Shown piece after piece: positions 39,401 to 51,212 of a stretch of DNA of 64,000 nucleotides. The notes beneath the pieces are model-generated. The model was not told the DNA's origin and searched no databases. It saw only the letters and a program-made list of their open reading frames with translations. The translations under genes were made by a program, and so were the position numbers. This DNA comes from Lingula anatina. Lineage: Eukaryota > Brachiopoda > Lingulata > Lingulida > Lingulidae. Location: positions 886,665-950,664 of the forward strand of contig NW_019774180.1 of assembly GCF_001039355.2 (NCBI RefSeq), in the 5' to 3' direction. Position 1 is the stretch's first letter. The number at the start of each line of letters is the position of its first letter.

Positions 39401-42400
39401 TCAATAAATATTGGACTAGAAGGCGGTTGAATATCTTATAAACTTGTTTATTTTTTCAGTTCACCAAGATAATGCGAAGCCCATTCGTAAAGTTTGTCAA
39501 CCACGGATACTCTTATTTCATGTTTCTTCTACTGATATTCATAGCCTCAATGATGAAAGGGCACATGTGGACGTTATTTCTGTGCGAATACAAAAATGAA
39601 TTGCCCGCTTATATAAACCTGATGATTTTCATGTGGGTCCTAGGTGGGTATGGTCAGGGTTACTGGCACTATTTAGTTGTGCGGACGAATAAGAGGCGAT
39701 TGCAAAGCTTAAATTTAACTTAGTGACATACACATGTATTTAAATGTATTTCTTAAGGCGAATTAACACAAAAGCAAAGCTCTCCACCCTTCAACCCCGG
39801 GGCTCTCTCTGTCCACTTAGCAATAACCGATTTTGAATATGTAATTTTTTTAAATACATAATGCTACTGGTATACCAGGAAGTTTGCCACTTTCCAGTTT
39901 AACATATATTTATTTTCATTTCAAGTATTGTTGATAATTATAACTAACATTCACAGGTATGCTGTGGTACGAGTGTAATCAGGTCTGGTCTCAGGGTTTG
40001 AAGGAACACTTTAAAGACTGGTGGAACTGGATGGACATGACTTTACTTGGGCTTTATATCGGCTCGTATGCTCTTCAGTTGGCGTTTGCCATTCAGTATA
40101 GGGAGGCATATTGCCTGCAACAAAGGCACAGCAACACTGCCTCCTACGACTGCGCAAAACTTGACTGCCTGGTCGAAAAGGGAAACTGCTCGTCTGTAAC
40201 TTCTGTTTTCCACGCAAAAACAGGTGAGAATCATTACCACTTCAGTTTTTGCTCGACCTCAAAAATCTGTTGATTCCGTGTGTATTCATTAACGTACAAC
40301 TTGGCAGACAATTAACGTACGAATTCTCTGGAAGTTGATAAAATATCATTCTTAAAAAGGGTAATAATGGTCAGTGTTGAGCTGGTGTAAATACAAATAA
40401 TTCAACCTGTAATATATGGTATTGGTCTACATATCTGTATGGTAATGAGGCATGATACACAACTAGATAATAATAATACTGGCGTTGCAGTTTGTATAAG
40501 AGTAAAATATCTTTTGATACGTAGCATTAATTTCAATTTCTTGCTTGACTTCTTTGTACTTTGACAATCAATAATTTGACAAATCAATTACTCAATTAAT
40601 ATAAGAGCCCAAGCATTATTCGTTAAAATGGAAGGCCATTACCATAAATTATATTTTTGCAAAGATGACTTAATTAAAGATTTGGGCATCAATTTTGTTA
40701 TATAATAGGCTTAATATCCTAATCATTCTAAATAATAGTTTGGTTTTTGTACTTATAGGCTATGTTGATCCGAATAAAGCGTGGGAAGCATGGCCCGATC
40801 CAAGACAGCTAGCTGACGTCCTGTACGCACTTGCTAATGTGATGAGCTTTACCAGAACGGCGTATCTGCTGCCTGCCAACGAATATCTGGGGCCGTTACA
40901 AATATCTTATGGAAAGATGTTACAAGATACTGTGAAGTTTTTTGTAGTGATTGCTCTTGTCTTTATCACGTTCATGGTGGGCCTTACAAGTCTGTACCAG
41001 GTCGACCGTTGTGAAAATAAGGCTTTCACATCGTTAGTATCAAATCTTGTAATGTTTTGTAGACCCTCGTTTATTGGTAATTATTCTATGGCGACTTTTC
41101 ATCTATTAGACTACAAAATTGAGCATGCGATCCATGAATCGTGTAAAAAAAAAATGCGCAATACTGGAATCCGTTATGATAATTTGAACTGCTAGGCCTA
41201 TTTACAAAGAATTTTGATGATTTGAAAAAATAAAGTAAAATAAAACCTAACCCAATAAGGAAATAAACACGAAATACAAGAAAAGCCTTACATATTTTAA
41301 CAAATTTGGTTATCATTATCTTTTAGACCAATAGAGACATTCCGGAACCTGTTTTGGGCAACATTCGGCATGGGAAACATCATGGCACCAGAAATCAACG
41401 ATGCCTATGTAAATTACATCCAGTTTTCCTACCATAAGGACCTATATGCTCTGACCGAGGGAGTGGGATATGTTTTATATAGTCTCTACATCATAGCGGT
41501 GGCCATAGTTCTCCTAAACATGCTGATCGCCATGATGAGCAACACATTTGAAGGTGTCTATGTAAGTATTTTACATGGACGAATGACAGAAAACAGGTTT
41601 AATGTGTATTTCAAAAGTGCATTTTGTTAAGTTTCTATATTCTTCATTTTAGTTCCTGAAGAATGCACACAAGCCGGAAGCGTAGGCGCTTTATATCTTA
41701 TATAGTTGATCTTAATCAGGCCCGTAGCCAGCAATTTCAGAAGGGGGGATCGTTTTCTGAAAAAGTGGACCTTTTACTATAAAATCTTCAAGTACATAGA
41801 TCAAATTTTACCCAGAGTGGACCTTTTCCCAGCAAAAAGGATGGTTCTTTCGAACCCCCCGAACCCCCCCTGGCTACGGGCCAGTTAATCTTAATCTAAT
41901 TTTTCTATAAACAACCCAAAGTTATTATGAAGATTCAGAGAAGAGTTGGAGTAACTGGCGTTCACTCTCTGGGGAGGAGAAGAGATGAATCTCTGGATAA
42001 TGTACATTGCCATAAAATTAAACACTTTGGCAGTCTAACCGCTTGCATAACAAATTGAATCCGTTCATTCCTTCAGCGTTTTTACCAAGAATGATGACAA
42101 GCCATTCATCATCGGCAGTATTTTACGGTACTGCATCCTGTGCTTATTGATCCCGTTATAATGCCCTAACTTTGTTTTATCCATTTACCTGTCGCTATGG
42201 CAGCATGTTATCCATGCAATTATGTATAGTTAACTGTAAATGTCATATTATCACCCTCCTTTCATCGATTTAATGAAATAGTTTTTCTATATTGGTATGG
42301 TCGGGGGTGACGTGAGAAATCCACAGCGTATACATGATGAAAATAATGCAACGTGTAACATTACGGATTCATTAATTTATCAAAAAGTGCTACATTAACA

Positions 42401-44437
42401 TATTATTTTGTTAGCTACTCTGATTAAGTCAAACATCGTGGATCGCGGAGACAATCCCCTGTGAACAACCCCGTGCTCTTGGGCCATACGTGTAATGCAG
42501 GCCTGTAGCCAGGGGGGTTCGGGGGGGGGGGGGGTCGATCCCCTCTGGGTAAAATTTTATCTAGGTACACAAAGTGTTCATGGTAAAAGGTCCACTTTTT
42601 CAGAAAAATACCCTTTTGAAATCGCTGGCTACGGGCCTGCATGTAATTGTGTTATTTTCATGACCTTACAAATTTTATTCGATGGTGTATTGAAGGTCAA
42701 ACGGACTGATGAGAAGCATACAATGAAAGTTTAAATTTCAACAGATTTATGTACTTATGTCTTATTATGTAATTAACTTACACTGTTTATTTTTGCCAGA
42801 ATGACAGCGACGTAGAGTGGAAATTTTCACGCGCTGAACTATGGATGACATACGTGAAGGAATACAGCGCACTGCCGCCCCCTTTTAATATTTTACCCAC
42901 ATTTCGGTCCATTATTGAGAAGATCAGAAAGGCATGTAGGAAAATGTGTTGCAAGTGCAAGTCGGACGACGACATCTTAAGAGGATCACATTTTCCGGCC
43001 AATTACAGGGTATGTATCATGTATTCCAGATAGAAATAGGAATTGACTTGTATGTACCTTTCTGGCAAGACACACAGTTGTAACGTCCAATGTTGATTGT
43101 TGCCTTTGTGAAACGGGTTTAAAAAATGGAGCAGATATAATGGGAAATTCCCCATAAAAGTTAACATTTGAAATGATACTCAAAGATGCACCCTTTATAA
43201 TCCTTACTTTATTGCCTTTATGTTTTATTTCTTTTTAAGAATCGCAAATTTGCTATTGAAGACAATGGGCCAATCGAGCTTTCATCATACAAAGTAAGTG
43301 TAAAACAGATATTTCACTGCTAAAAATCAAGTATACAACCAAGTGCGTAATTTTAATTAATTGATTAAAAGTAATTTTTGAACTCCATATCAGCAACATT
43401 CATTTTTCTCACACAATAATCACTGCAATCTTTATTGCAGCGAATTCTAAAGAGGCTGATCCGACGTTTTATCTATAAAAAACTTTACGACACTCTCGAG
43501 CAGGACGAAGGCAATAAAACTGGCATTGCACCTGACGGTAGGTTATTAAAATGACGTCTTCTGTGGCAATAATCCCACTTTGAAGTCAGAAATGCCGCTG
43601 TTGGAATTTTTTACATGGCGCCCAAAATATGTCGTTCTTATTTCTCTCGACATTTTCGGTGCTATAATTATTGGCAATATAACATGATTTTGGTCTTAAA
43701 TGCCCGCCTAAAAGGTTTATGGAATAATGAGTCCCCGAGTATTTGTTGTGCCACGACGCGACCGGGGTGACTAGCGATGTTTTCCAAGGCTATCGGCGAG
43801 AACGGCATCCATTAACAAAATTAATCACTGGCCTATAATTTGATATGGACCTACTGCAAAATATCGGAAGAAACCACAGACTTTATATCTTTCCTTTTAT
43901 GATTACAAAGACAATTAAATACAGCACTGTAAATAAAGAGAGGTTTTGTAAATAAAGTAATATGACTGAACATTTAGTTTTCAGAAATAAATACGTTGCG
44001 CATTCTGTTTTATTCTAGATCGAGAGGATATCCCAGGTTCCTCTGTCTTTGTGGATATAACCAGTCTTAGGGAAGGCATGTGGAAAATCTCTGAAGACAT
44101 CACGTATATCAAAAGCGGCGTGCAGGAAAGCATCGACAATGTACAGAAGGAGAACAAGCTATTTGCTGACGAAATAAAGACATATTTAAAGGAGAAAAAA
44201 CACCAAAACGGCTACGGAAATGATATTAAAGAAATTAAACAACAAGTAAGGACCCTTCAGGCGGAGATGAGTGAACTTGTAGAATTAATGAAAGCACATT
44301 TAAACACCACACAACCGTGTGACGTCACGTCACGTGATGGTGTGGTGCGAGAGGCAGCAGTACGTGGGGTGGCCGCATGTCACGTGCCTAAAGAGTCTGC
44401 AACTGATGATCATGTCAGAGAAGCTTCTTCGATGTAA
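33478..44437 (+). CDS. TRPC: TRPC-family cation channel
   Basis: A non-selective Ca2+/Na+ channel subunit of the plasma membrane, usually working downstream of phospholipase C. Eleven exons join in phase: 33478-34194, 37203-37406, 38321-38488, 39460-39643, 39957-40223, 40759-41032, 41327-41561, 42800-43009, 43240-43293, 43441-43537 and 44019-44437 (2,829 nt, 942 residues). Order: ankyrin repeats (about 25-125), the TRPC zinc site H-x3-C-x-C-x2-C (HVYFCECTSC), the TRP_2 linker (VENEYKSQYLALSDQCKDYA), a pre-S1 hydrophobic segment, S1-S6 with PANEYLGPLQIS after S4, pore helix LFW (NLFWATFG), S6 (LLNMLIAMMSNTF), and the TRP helix (VEWKFSRAELWMTYV) with PPPFNILPT. The tail is polar with an IKEIKQQVRTLQAEMSELVE coiled coil. 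The pore differs from known TRPCs: FGMGN at the filter, a longer filter-S6 loop, and a four-cysteine S3-S4 loop. Confidence 0.95.
34195..37202 (+). other. first TRPC intron (3.0 kb)
   Basis: It contains an AAT microsatellite near 34635-34660 and AT-rich unique DNA. No nested gene is recognised. Confidence 0.7.
41717..41884. mobile_element. hAT-like MITE, copy 1
   Basis: The ends are CAGGCCCGTAGCCAG and CTGGCTACGGGCCAG, inverted with one mismatch. The direct repeat ATCTTAAT occurs at 41709-41716 and again at 41888-41895, near the expected 8-bp duplication. It lies in the TRPC intron between the S6 exon and the TRP-box exon. The interior matches copy 2 in inverted orientation, sharing CTGAAAAAGTGGACCTTTTA. 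Confidence 0.75.
42498..42639. mobile_element. hAT-like MITE, copy 2 (inverted relative to copy 1)
   Basis: The ends are CAGGCCTGTAGCCAGG and CTGGCTACGGGCCTG; the interior is homologous to copy 1 on the other strand, with a run of G near its left end. TGTAAT flanks both sides (42491-42496 and 42642-42647). Same intron as copy 1. Confidence 0.75.
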
Positions 44438-44567
44438 AGTTATGTTAATGCGCTGACTGTGTCTGTGTTAAAACTCACGTAATTGTTTAAATACCACTGA
44501 GTTGACGGCGTAAGAAAACCCAGTGGGGACACTCGTTTCATAAATCTACAGTATTCTTTTTTGTTCC

Positions 44568-44572
44568 AAAAA
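44568..44572 (-). terminator. Pol III terminator of tRNA-Trp
   Basis: On the minus strand TTTTT follows the tRNA 3' end after five bases, as expected for RNA polymerase III termination. Confidence 0.7.
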
Positions 44573-44577
44573 GGACG

Positions 44578-44649
44578 TGACCCCGACGTGATTTGAACAC
44601 GCAACCTTCTGATCTGGAGTCAGACGCGCTACCGTTGCGCCACGGAGTC
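44578..44649 (-). tRNA. trnW-CCA: tRNA-Trp (anticodon CCA)
   Basis: The minus strand folds as a standard 72-nt cloverleaf. The acceptor stem is GACTCCG/CGGGGTC with one G-T pair, the D arm GCGC/GCGC (box A TGGCGCAACGG), the anticodon stem TCTGA/TCAGA around CTCCAGA, and the T arm GCGTG/CACGT around TTCAAAT (box B GTTCAAATC). No intron; CCA is not encoded. It lies between the TRPC stop and the receptor gene. Confidence 0.97.
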
Positions 44650-46060
44650 CTCTATCAGAAAATGCAGCTATAATACACCTTGTCTGTAGAGTTGGGATAA
44701 ACCATAAGATTAAAGATAACAAAATACAATTATCTTTGACACGCAATAACGCTAGTTTTACACACACACACACACCTAAGGCACAAACGCATTTAGATTA
44801 AAATTCCTCATTTAGAACTTGTTATAATTCGCTATTATGTCCAAGTTTCAACGGAGTAAGTAGCAGACCTCGAGATATTTTCACCAAAGAGAGAGAGAGA
44901 CGCTGTCAGTCTCATATCGCAGCAAGGTTTTTTTTAGATGTTAGTGTCAATAATTAAAACTCCCTATACTCAAAATGCGTATTTTGTATTATTAGCACAC
45001 TAAATGGTTACGGTGAGCGCGCAAGGCAAATTCTATCAACGCTACTCGTGTAATTCGCCAATATTCTCACCTTAACTTCATATTAAAAATTACTATTTTT
45101 AGAGGAAACAAAAGAAAATGCAATTTTCTTTGCTGATCAATTAAAACATGAACATGCAATGGGAACCAAACGATAGACTACTTCTATTCCAAAATACATG
45201 TATTTCGTAAATGTATAAATATGTCATCAAAATGCACTCAGCTAAATGAATGTCTAATATTAGTAAACCCAATGTAATAATATTACACTGTATAGACGAA
45301 CACGAGTACACAACCAAAGTTAATATTCAATGATATTACGTCGTCCGAGTCATGTAATATTGACATTACTTAATATGGAACACAGCAGTCTGCATAGATC
45401 GATACAATTATATTCATAATCATAAACAACTTTCGAGTATAAAATAGACTGTTTCTTTTAAAACTGGTAACAATATTGAGTCTTTTCAACGACCTTAATA
45501 AAATTTATTTGACTTTTCAAACGAGACTTGCATTTCTTCTTTCTGAGATTTCAATGATACGCGTCTTTGACTTCTCATATTTTCTTGATTTGATTTTTTC
45601 TTATCAATTTGCACGGTCTGAAAAAAAAAACGAAGGTGAATGTAAATATTTCTTATATACAAGAATGAAATGATAAACATATTGTAGTGTATAAACAATG
45701 CGTGACACCGGCTTGGCACGTAATGATAACGTAATCAGCTGCAATTAGGTTCGTTCAAATAAAGAAAAAACTACATTTAATTAACGATTAGAGTGTACAT
45801 ACCGGGAGTTTATACATTTTGATTCTTTCAAAATGTAAATGTAAAATACGTTTAATTTTTATTGATTTAATTTAAAAGCGACAGGGGCCAGGATTTCAAC
45901 TAAATAGCTAAACTGTAGCAAGTACTGGCTGGTCCCATTGTTTTCTAGCAACTATTTCAAATAAATAACCCATACCTCGCCTATGGCAAATTACACGCAT
46001 GCAAAACTAAATTGATTTAATCTACTGAAAAAATATTAAGCATAAACTAACCATAGCAAG
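44650..46060. other. intergenic DNA, including the 3' UTR of the receptor gene
   Basis: A (CA)7 tract lies at 44761-44774 and a short GA run near 44889. No reading frame here has support. The bases just below 46061 are the 3' UTR of the minus-strand receptor. Confidence 0.6.
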
Positions 46061-46381
46061 CTACAGCCTCTCATTAGCAACATACTCTTCGCCAGGGCCA
46101 TCCGGTACGAAATCGTACCGTCCTGTGTGAGAACCCCCTTCTGGTGTCAAGTGACCATAGGATTTGTTTTCGTACACGTGACTCGGCTCTTCAGAACGGT
46201 GGATTGATTGCTCGTAGGCCGATTTCTTTTGCTTCATTTGGGCGCTGTGCAAATAAATTTGAAATAAAAACCATTAGTCCGCAAAGTTGAACGTAAAAGA
46301 GCTGGAGTCATGTAGTAGAATGAGGGCAAAGAAAAGTATGCATATAGAAAAAGTTTATTAGTTATGATTAGGACGAAAGAG

Positions 46382-46470
<89 letters not shown>

Positions 46471-46764
46471 TTAAACCCCCGTGAGAAAGGGACCTAGACA
46501 AATCCTTGGATTTTTCTCATCTTTAACGCCACAATTATGGGGCTTTTACCCTAATGGGTGATTTTTATCTTTTGGCCAAGAAAATTAATGTAGAAAGAAG
46601 ATGTCAGAACATGACGTACTTTTTTCGGCACCAAAGGTAGGTAAACCCAATGATCATGACGGCAACAATGAAACCAGCGGCTGCAGCAATCACGCCGATG
46701 TCAACCTTGGTGAGCCCCCCTTCTGCTGAATTACCGGCTGCTTTCCTCTTACGGCAAGCCAGAT
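46061..46764 (-). other. transmembrane helix and cytoplasmic tail of the receptor
   Basis: Exon 46620-46764 encodes a helix around [20 protein letters not shown], stopped by WCRKK. Exon 46061-46244 encodes about 60 cytoplasmic residues with tyrosines in [16 protein letters not shown] and [13 protein letters not shown] is a Grb2-type SH2 site (Y-x-N), and YGHL and YDFV are Yxx-phi motifs 10 residues apart. Confidence 0.85.
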
Positions 46765-49700
46765 CTGTAATCAAAATTAGCATTTTAAAATAACTGAGGT
46801 GTAATTGATCAAAAGCGTAAATCATATGGCCTCAAAAGGTAAAATTGCTTTCCTATTAATCTGCAATTAATTTTTTTCGTTGTTTTATAAAGACAGTTCT
46901 TACTTAGAACTAACAAATTAAATATAAATTACATACGCCATTCAAACAAACAAAAAAAATTGATTTTACCTTCTTTAGATTTATTTGTTAATTTTCAAGC
47001 GGGAAGAAATAGAATTTATATTTGGCAATCCATACAGGGGTATGCACATGTCCGACACCAGTACGGTTTTGCCTACTTACCGACGGACCAGAAATCGGGT
47101 GATTCCGGTCTACACAACATACATTCGTCGTCAGGGTTGATGTCATCTGGGGCGTAGCACTCGCCGTCTATGATGCAGGATAAATCCTGGAAGTGAGGAG
47201 AGGGGATATGCATCACAACGAAAAATGACAGATTAAAATGTAAATTTAATGTTTTTAATGTTTACGTATATCTTTTGTTTTTTCATTTATTAACACAACC
47301 AAAAATGGCGTACGACATCTAAAATGATAAAGTGTATAGGGTGTAGGTCTAACGTTAATCTCAATGCTAAGACCCACCTAAATATTAGTTAATCATTTAA
47401 ATGTATTACATTGTACGTGTTTTCATTGCATGTTCTGTTAGCGACTATTACGATAACCTTCAAAGCTCACGTTTTCTACAACTTTCTACTACATCTACAG
47501 GAAAATGTGATTAGACCACTCACATTACGTTTACAAGTTGCTGCAGTTGTGTCATTCGTGACGACGTCACATGTATGACAGATGCCATTGTAAGGTAGAA
47601 ACAACACCTTGTCCACACTTGGGTTTAGTCCATAGTTACTAATCTGTATATGATAACTTGCAATCTTTGGCAGTTGACAGTTTACCATGTACGTATTGAG
47701 GAAAGTGGCTGCCACGACCTCGATCTCTCCTACTACGTTGGTGTCCGTTTCGGTGACCTATTTCATGTATGACAGATATATATATAAATTACTGTTTGAT
47801 TTGTCTGATGTGATTGAAACATTTCGATTTCTATTATATATTTTCAATGAGATACATCATTTTAAAGACTGTTTGACAGCACATGCATATATTTGCTTTT
47901 CAGCTAAACTATGTTTTTATCTAAACCTGTACATAATATGGGACATACTGACTTTTTGTACAACCACCATTTCAGAATCCTATCAATTCTAATGGAATTG
48001 TGTTTGCAATATTTAATTATAAAAGAGAAGTTCCAGTTAAGTGCCCAGTTAATTCCCGTACCTGCACTTCCTGAACCATACATTTCAGCGTGTCAGAATC
48101 AACGAAACTCTCTCCATAGACTTCACTGCTGTTGCAAGTGCCTGTCCTGACGTCACACAGTCCATCGCCTGGAATGCCTGCCACCAATGGAGGAGCGTCA
48201 AGATCTGTCGAACAGTCGGCACCGCCAAGTCCAGAATTACACTGACACTGGCCTAATTTTGTAACAGAAAAAAAAAACAATCTAAGACATCGAAATGTGA
48301 GCAAGTGAATCGAAATACATGTTCTAATAAAATGCACAACCAAAGTCCATTGAAGAAAATAAAGTTTACGGATGAAAAAAGACTGTCTGTAGCTCCTTCA
48401 GATTTTGAAAAGTTTTCAAAAACACGCTGGTGAATGGAGGTTAACGGATCCCGTCATAAAAACTTTTTGGAGCGGGGAGAAGCTTAACTATAAAAAGGGC
48501 AACTCAGTATGACGGGAAAATACCCACTATTGTTCTCCTGCCCCATTAACTGTCAAATGATATAAATTTTTTTGCCTAATATCTATAAACATCTGCAGTA
48601 ATTAATGAAGCTCAATGAGATTCGATACCCCGAAGGCCAAACTCACCTTCCACGCAGGTTCCATTGCCGCTGCAGTTTCCGGGACAGAGGTTTTCGGTCA
48701 ACTCAGTTACATTTATGCTGAGGTTCCCAGGGTTCGGGTTGTCTCCGGAAAGGGCACTGTCTCTTTGAAGCTCCGTCATGCACTGGCCCTTTATGGCCTC
48801 CTGCTGTTGCGCCACGTAATCTGTGCTGTTAGTGGCCTATAGGTAGAAATGTCTTTGTTTTATATACGAGTAAGTTATGGCTGGATCTGACACTAAATAA
48901 ATACATCAATGCCAACATCCAACTGAATATGAGATACTTTAAGATATCACATGTCTAATGTAGTCATAGGGTACTTTCCCAGAGATTTAGATCGATCTAA
49001 AGATTAAGACTTAGATCGACCTAACTCCCTGGGGGTTCACGCTAAATTGCAGTCAGCCGAGCGGGCACCATAGTTAATTACCCCCTTTCAGCTTTTAGTA
49101 GGCGGGACAGACGCTTAAGCCGGCCAAGCTGACAGTAATCTAGTGAGACTCCCCACAGGGATAGATCGATCTAAAAATCTATGGAATCTAAAAATCTTTC
49201 GTAAATCAATCTTGTTGTTGGATCTAAGATGATTTTTTATTAAACAATCACTGATATGTATAAATTATGTATTCCTTTTAAATTAATTTAACCAACCAAA
49301 ATATCCGAGACACAATCCTCAACGTCTTCAGTGCTGTTCTTCTCCGTCAGTAAGTTGCATTTAGCTGCAAAAGCATTATCTGCGATCTCTGCCTTGCAGA
49401 ATTCCGTCGCCTCTTGTTCTGTCATTCCAGCGGCAGGCCAACTTGGAGGCTTGAATAAAAATATACAAACCATGAGCTACAGCTTAAAAAGTGTCGTCAT
49501 CTTTGAAGTTTCACTCATATTTAACAAACAGGCTATGATTTTAAATTCGAAAGATTGTGAAAGGAGGCCTCGTGTTTTATCATTGAGTGGACAAGGTGCA
49601 CATTAACAATTACGAATACATGTAAGTTCATTGTTATGCTTAATTTGAACCAAAATTACGGTGGTTGCGAGGTTCAATAAATTAACATGCTGGTTCTTAT

Positions 49701-51178
49701 GAACCATTATAAATGAAAGACCGGTTTATACGTCAAGCCCAAACTGGATCATGTCAGTTTTTACAAAACTGCAAAAGTATTTTATAAGTAAACACGTCTA
49801 ACACTCACATCTGGGTTGAAGGTCAGATCAAACGTCGGTGGTGTTGGATAGTCGATCTGTGGAGCGTTCTCCACGGCCTGTCTCTTCCCTCTGTATCTAG
49901 CTGGACGAGCTGGCTTGGCGTTCCTTAAGAATGTCCGGGTCACTTCGGTACCTTTGTTAAATTAATCAGTCCAACTCATTTATATAGAATGTGAAAAAAA
50001 AAGATAAACATAATATCGGATCTTTGATGAAAAAAAAATGTATGAAGTATTTCTGGCATTGTACAATGCAACGTGCCTTAAAACATCAATTGTTTATTTT
50101 ACTTTTTTTAACGCAATCTACATGCTTTTAAAAGACCATACGCCGGGTTGCGAGAGTGTCTTTTGCGCCATACGTTCAAACGTACGGAAAGTTCAAAATG
50201 GAAGTTGTATCCATATATTACAATTAACATGGATAGAAATATATATTGTAGCAATAGTTCTCCTAACCTCTAGTGCGTACATCGCAGGTTTCAATGTCGA
50301 AGCTATAACCACAGCGAGGGGCCAAGCCCAAGATACAGTCGCAGTATATGGCTCCATTGTTTTGACCCTTGGCTCTGGTAGCCGCTACGCCGGTGTATAT
50401 GCTCTCGCCTGCGAGTACCCTAAAGTAGAAATGAATCACAGTTACTTTTCTGCACTCGTATTTGTCAGTAATTTGCTTTTTCCATTAGTGCATTCTATTC
50501 TTATTGATAAAGTTTTTATAGCTGTCGCAAATTACTACGTGCCTGTTAATGCAATCTATTTTACAACATCATAAGCTTACATCTGTCCATGTAAATACAA
50601 TTTAAACCCCCTTTATGCAACTGAATTGAAGGTAAGCATATATTTTGGTACGTCCAAAACAGGAACTACTAACAGTACAAAATTAAAATATTAAAGTCTA
50701 ATGATTCCTTTAAAATATCCCATAACTTAGAAAACTCACCTCCAGCTCTTTGAGAAATCATTTGGATAAATAGATCTGGTATTTTCCGTGCTGCCGTCCC
50801 TCTTTACCAAATCATTTCTGCTACTGCCATCGTAGTTTCCACACAGACCTGGGAAAAGTCAAAACCACAGAACAAAGTCAAATTTGACAGGTAAAAGTAC
50901 AGGTACTAATGCCATCTGGCTGATTAACGCTTTACTTCCAGTATAAATTCACAGATTGAATACATCAAGATATTCAATGAAAAAATGGCAATATAAGATG
51001 CACATTTGCTATTCTTTTTATGTGCATTTCCTTACCTTCTACTCTCTGAAAATCGGACGCTGAGGGTGTGACAACAATGTTGATGTACATGGAACCGTGG
51101 ATCTGTACTGTCACATATGTGCCATGGGGCATGTGAATCTATTATATTTAAAAAAAAAAAAAAACAAGAAATGCTTAG

Positions 51179-51212
<34 letters not shown>

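Noticed and set aside
41706-41888. Frame with KKWTFY...ILPR, similar to one at 42424-42642 on the minus strand
   Set aside because: Both are translations of the two copies of the same MITE, so the similarity is that of the element, not of a protein.
50038-50574. Plus-strand frame of 178 codons with hydrophobic stretches
   Set aside because: It is antisense to the receptor exon 50268-50419 and its flanking introns; the hydrophobic parts come from AT-rich intron DNA.
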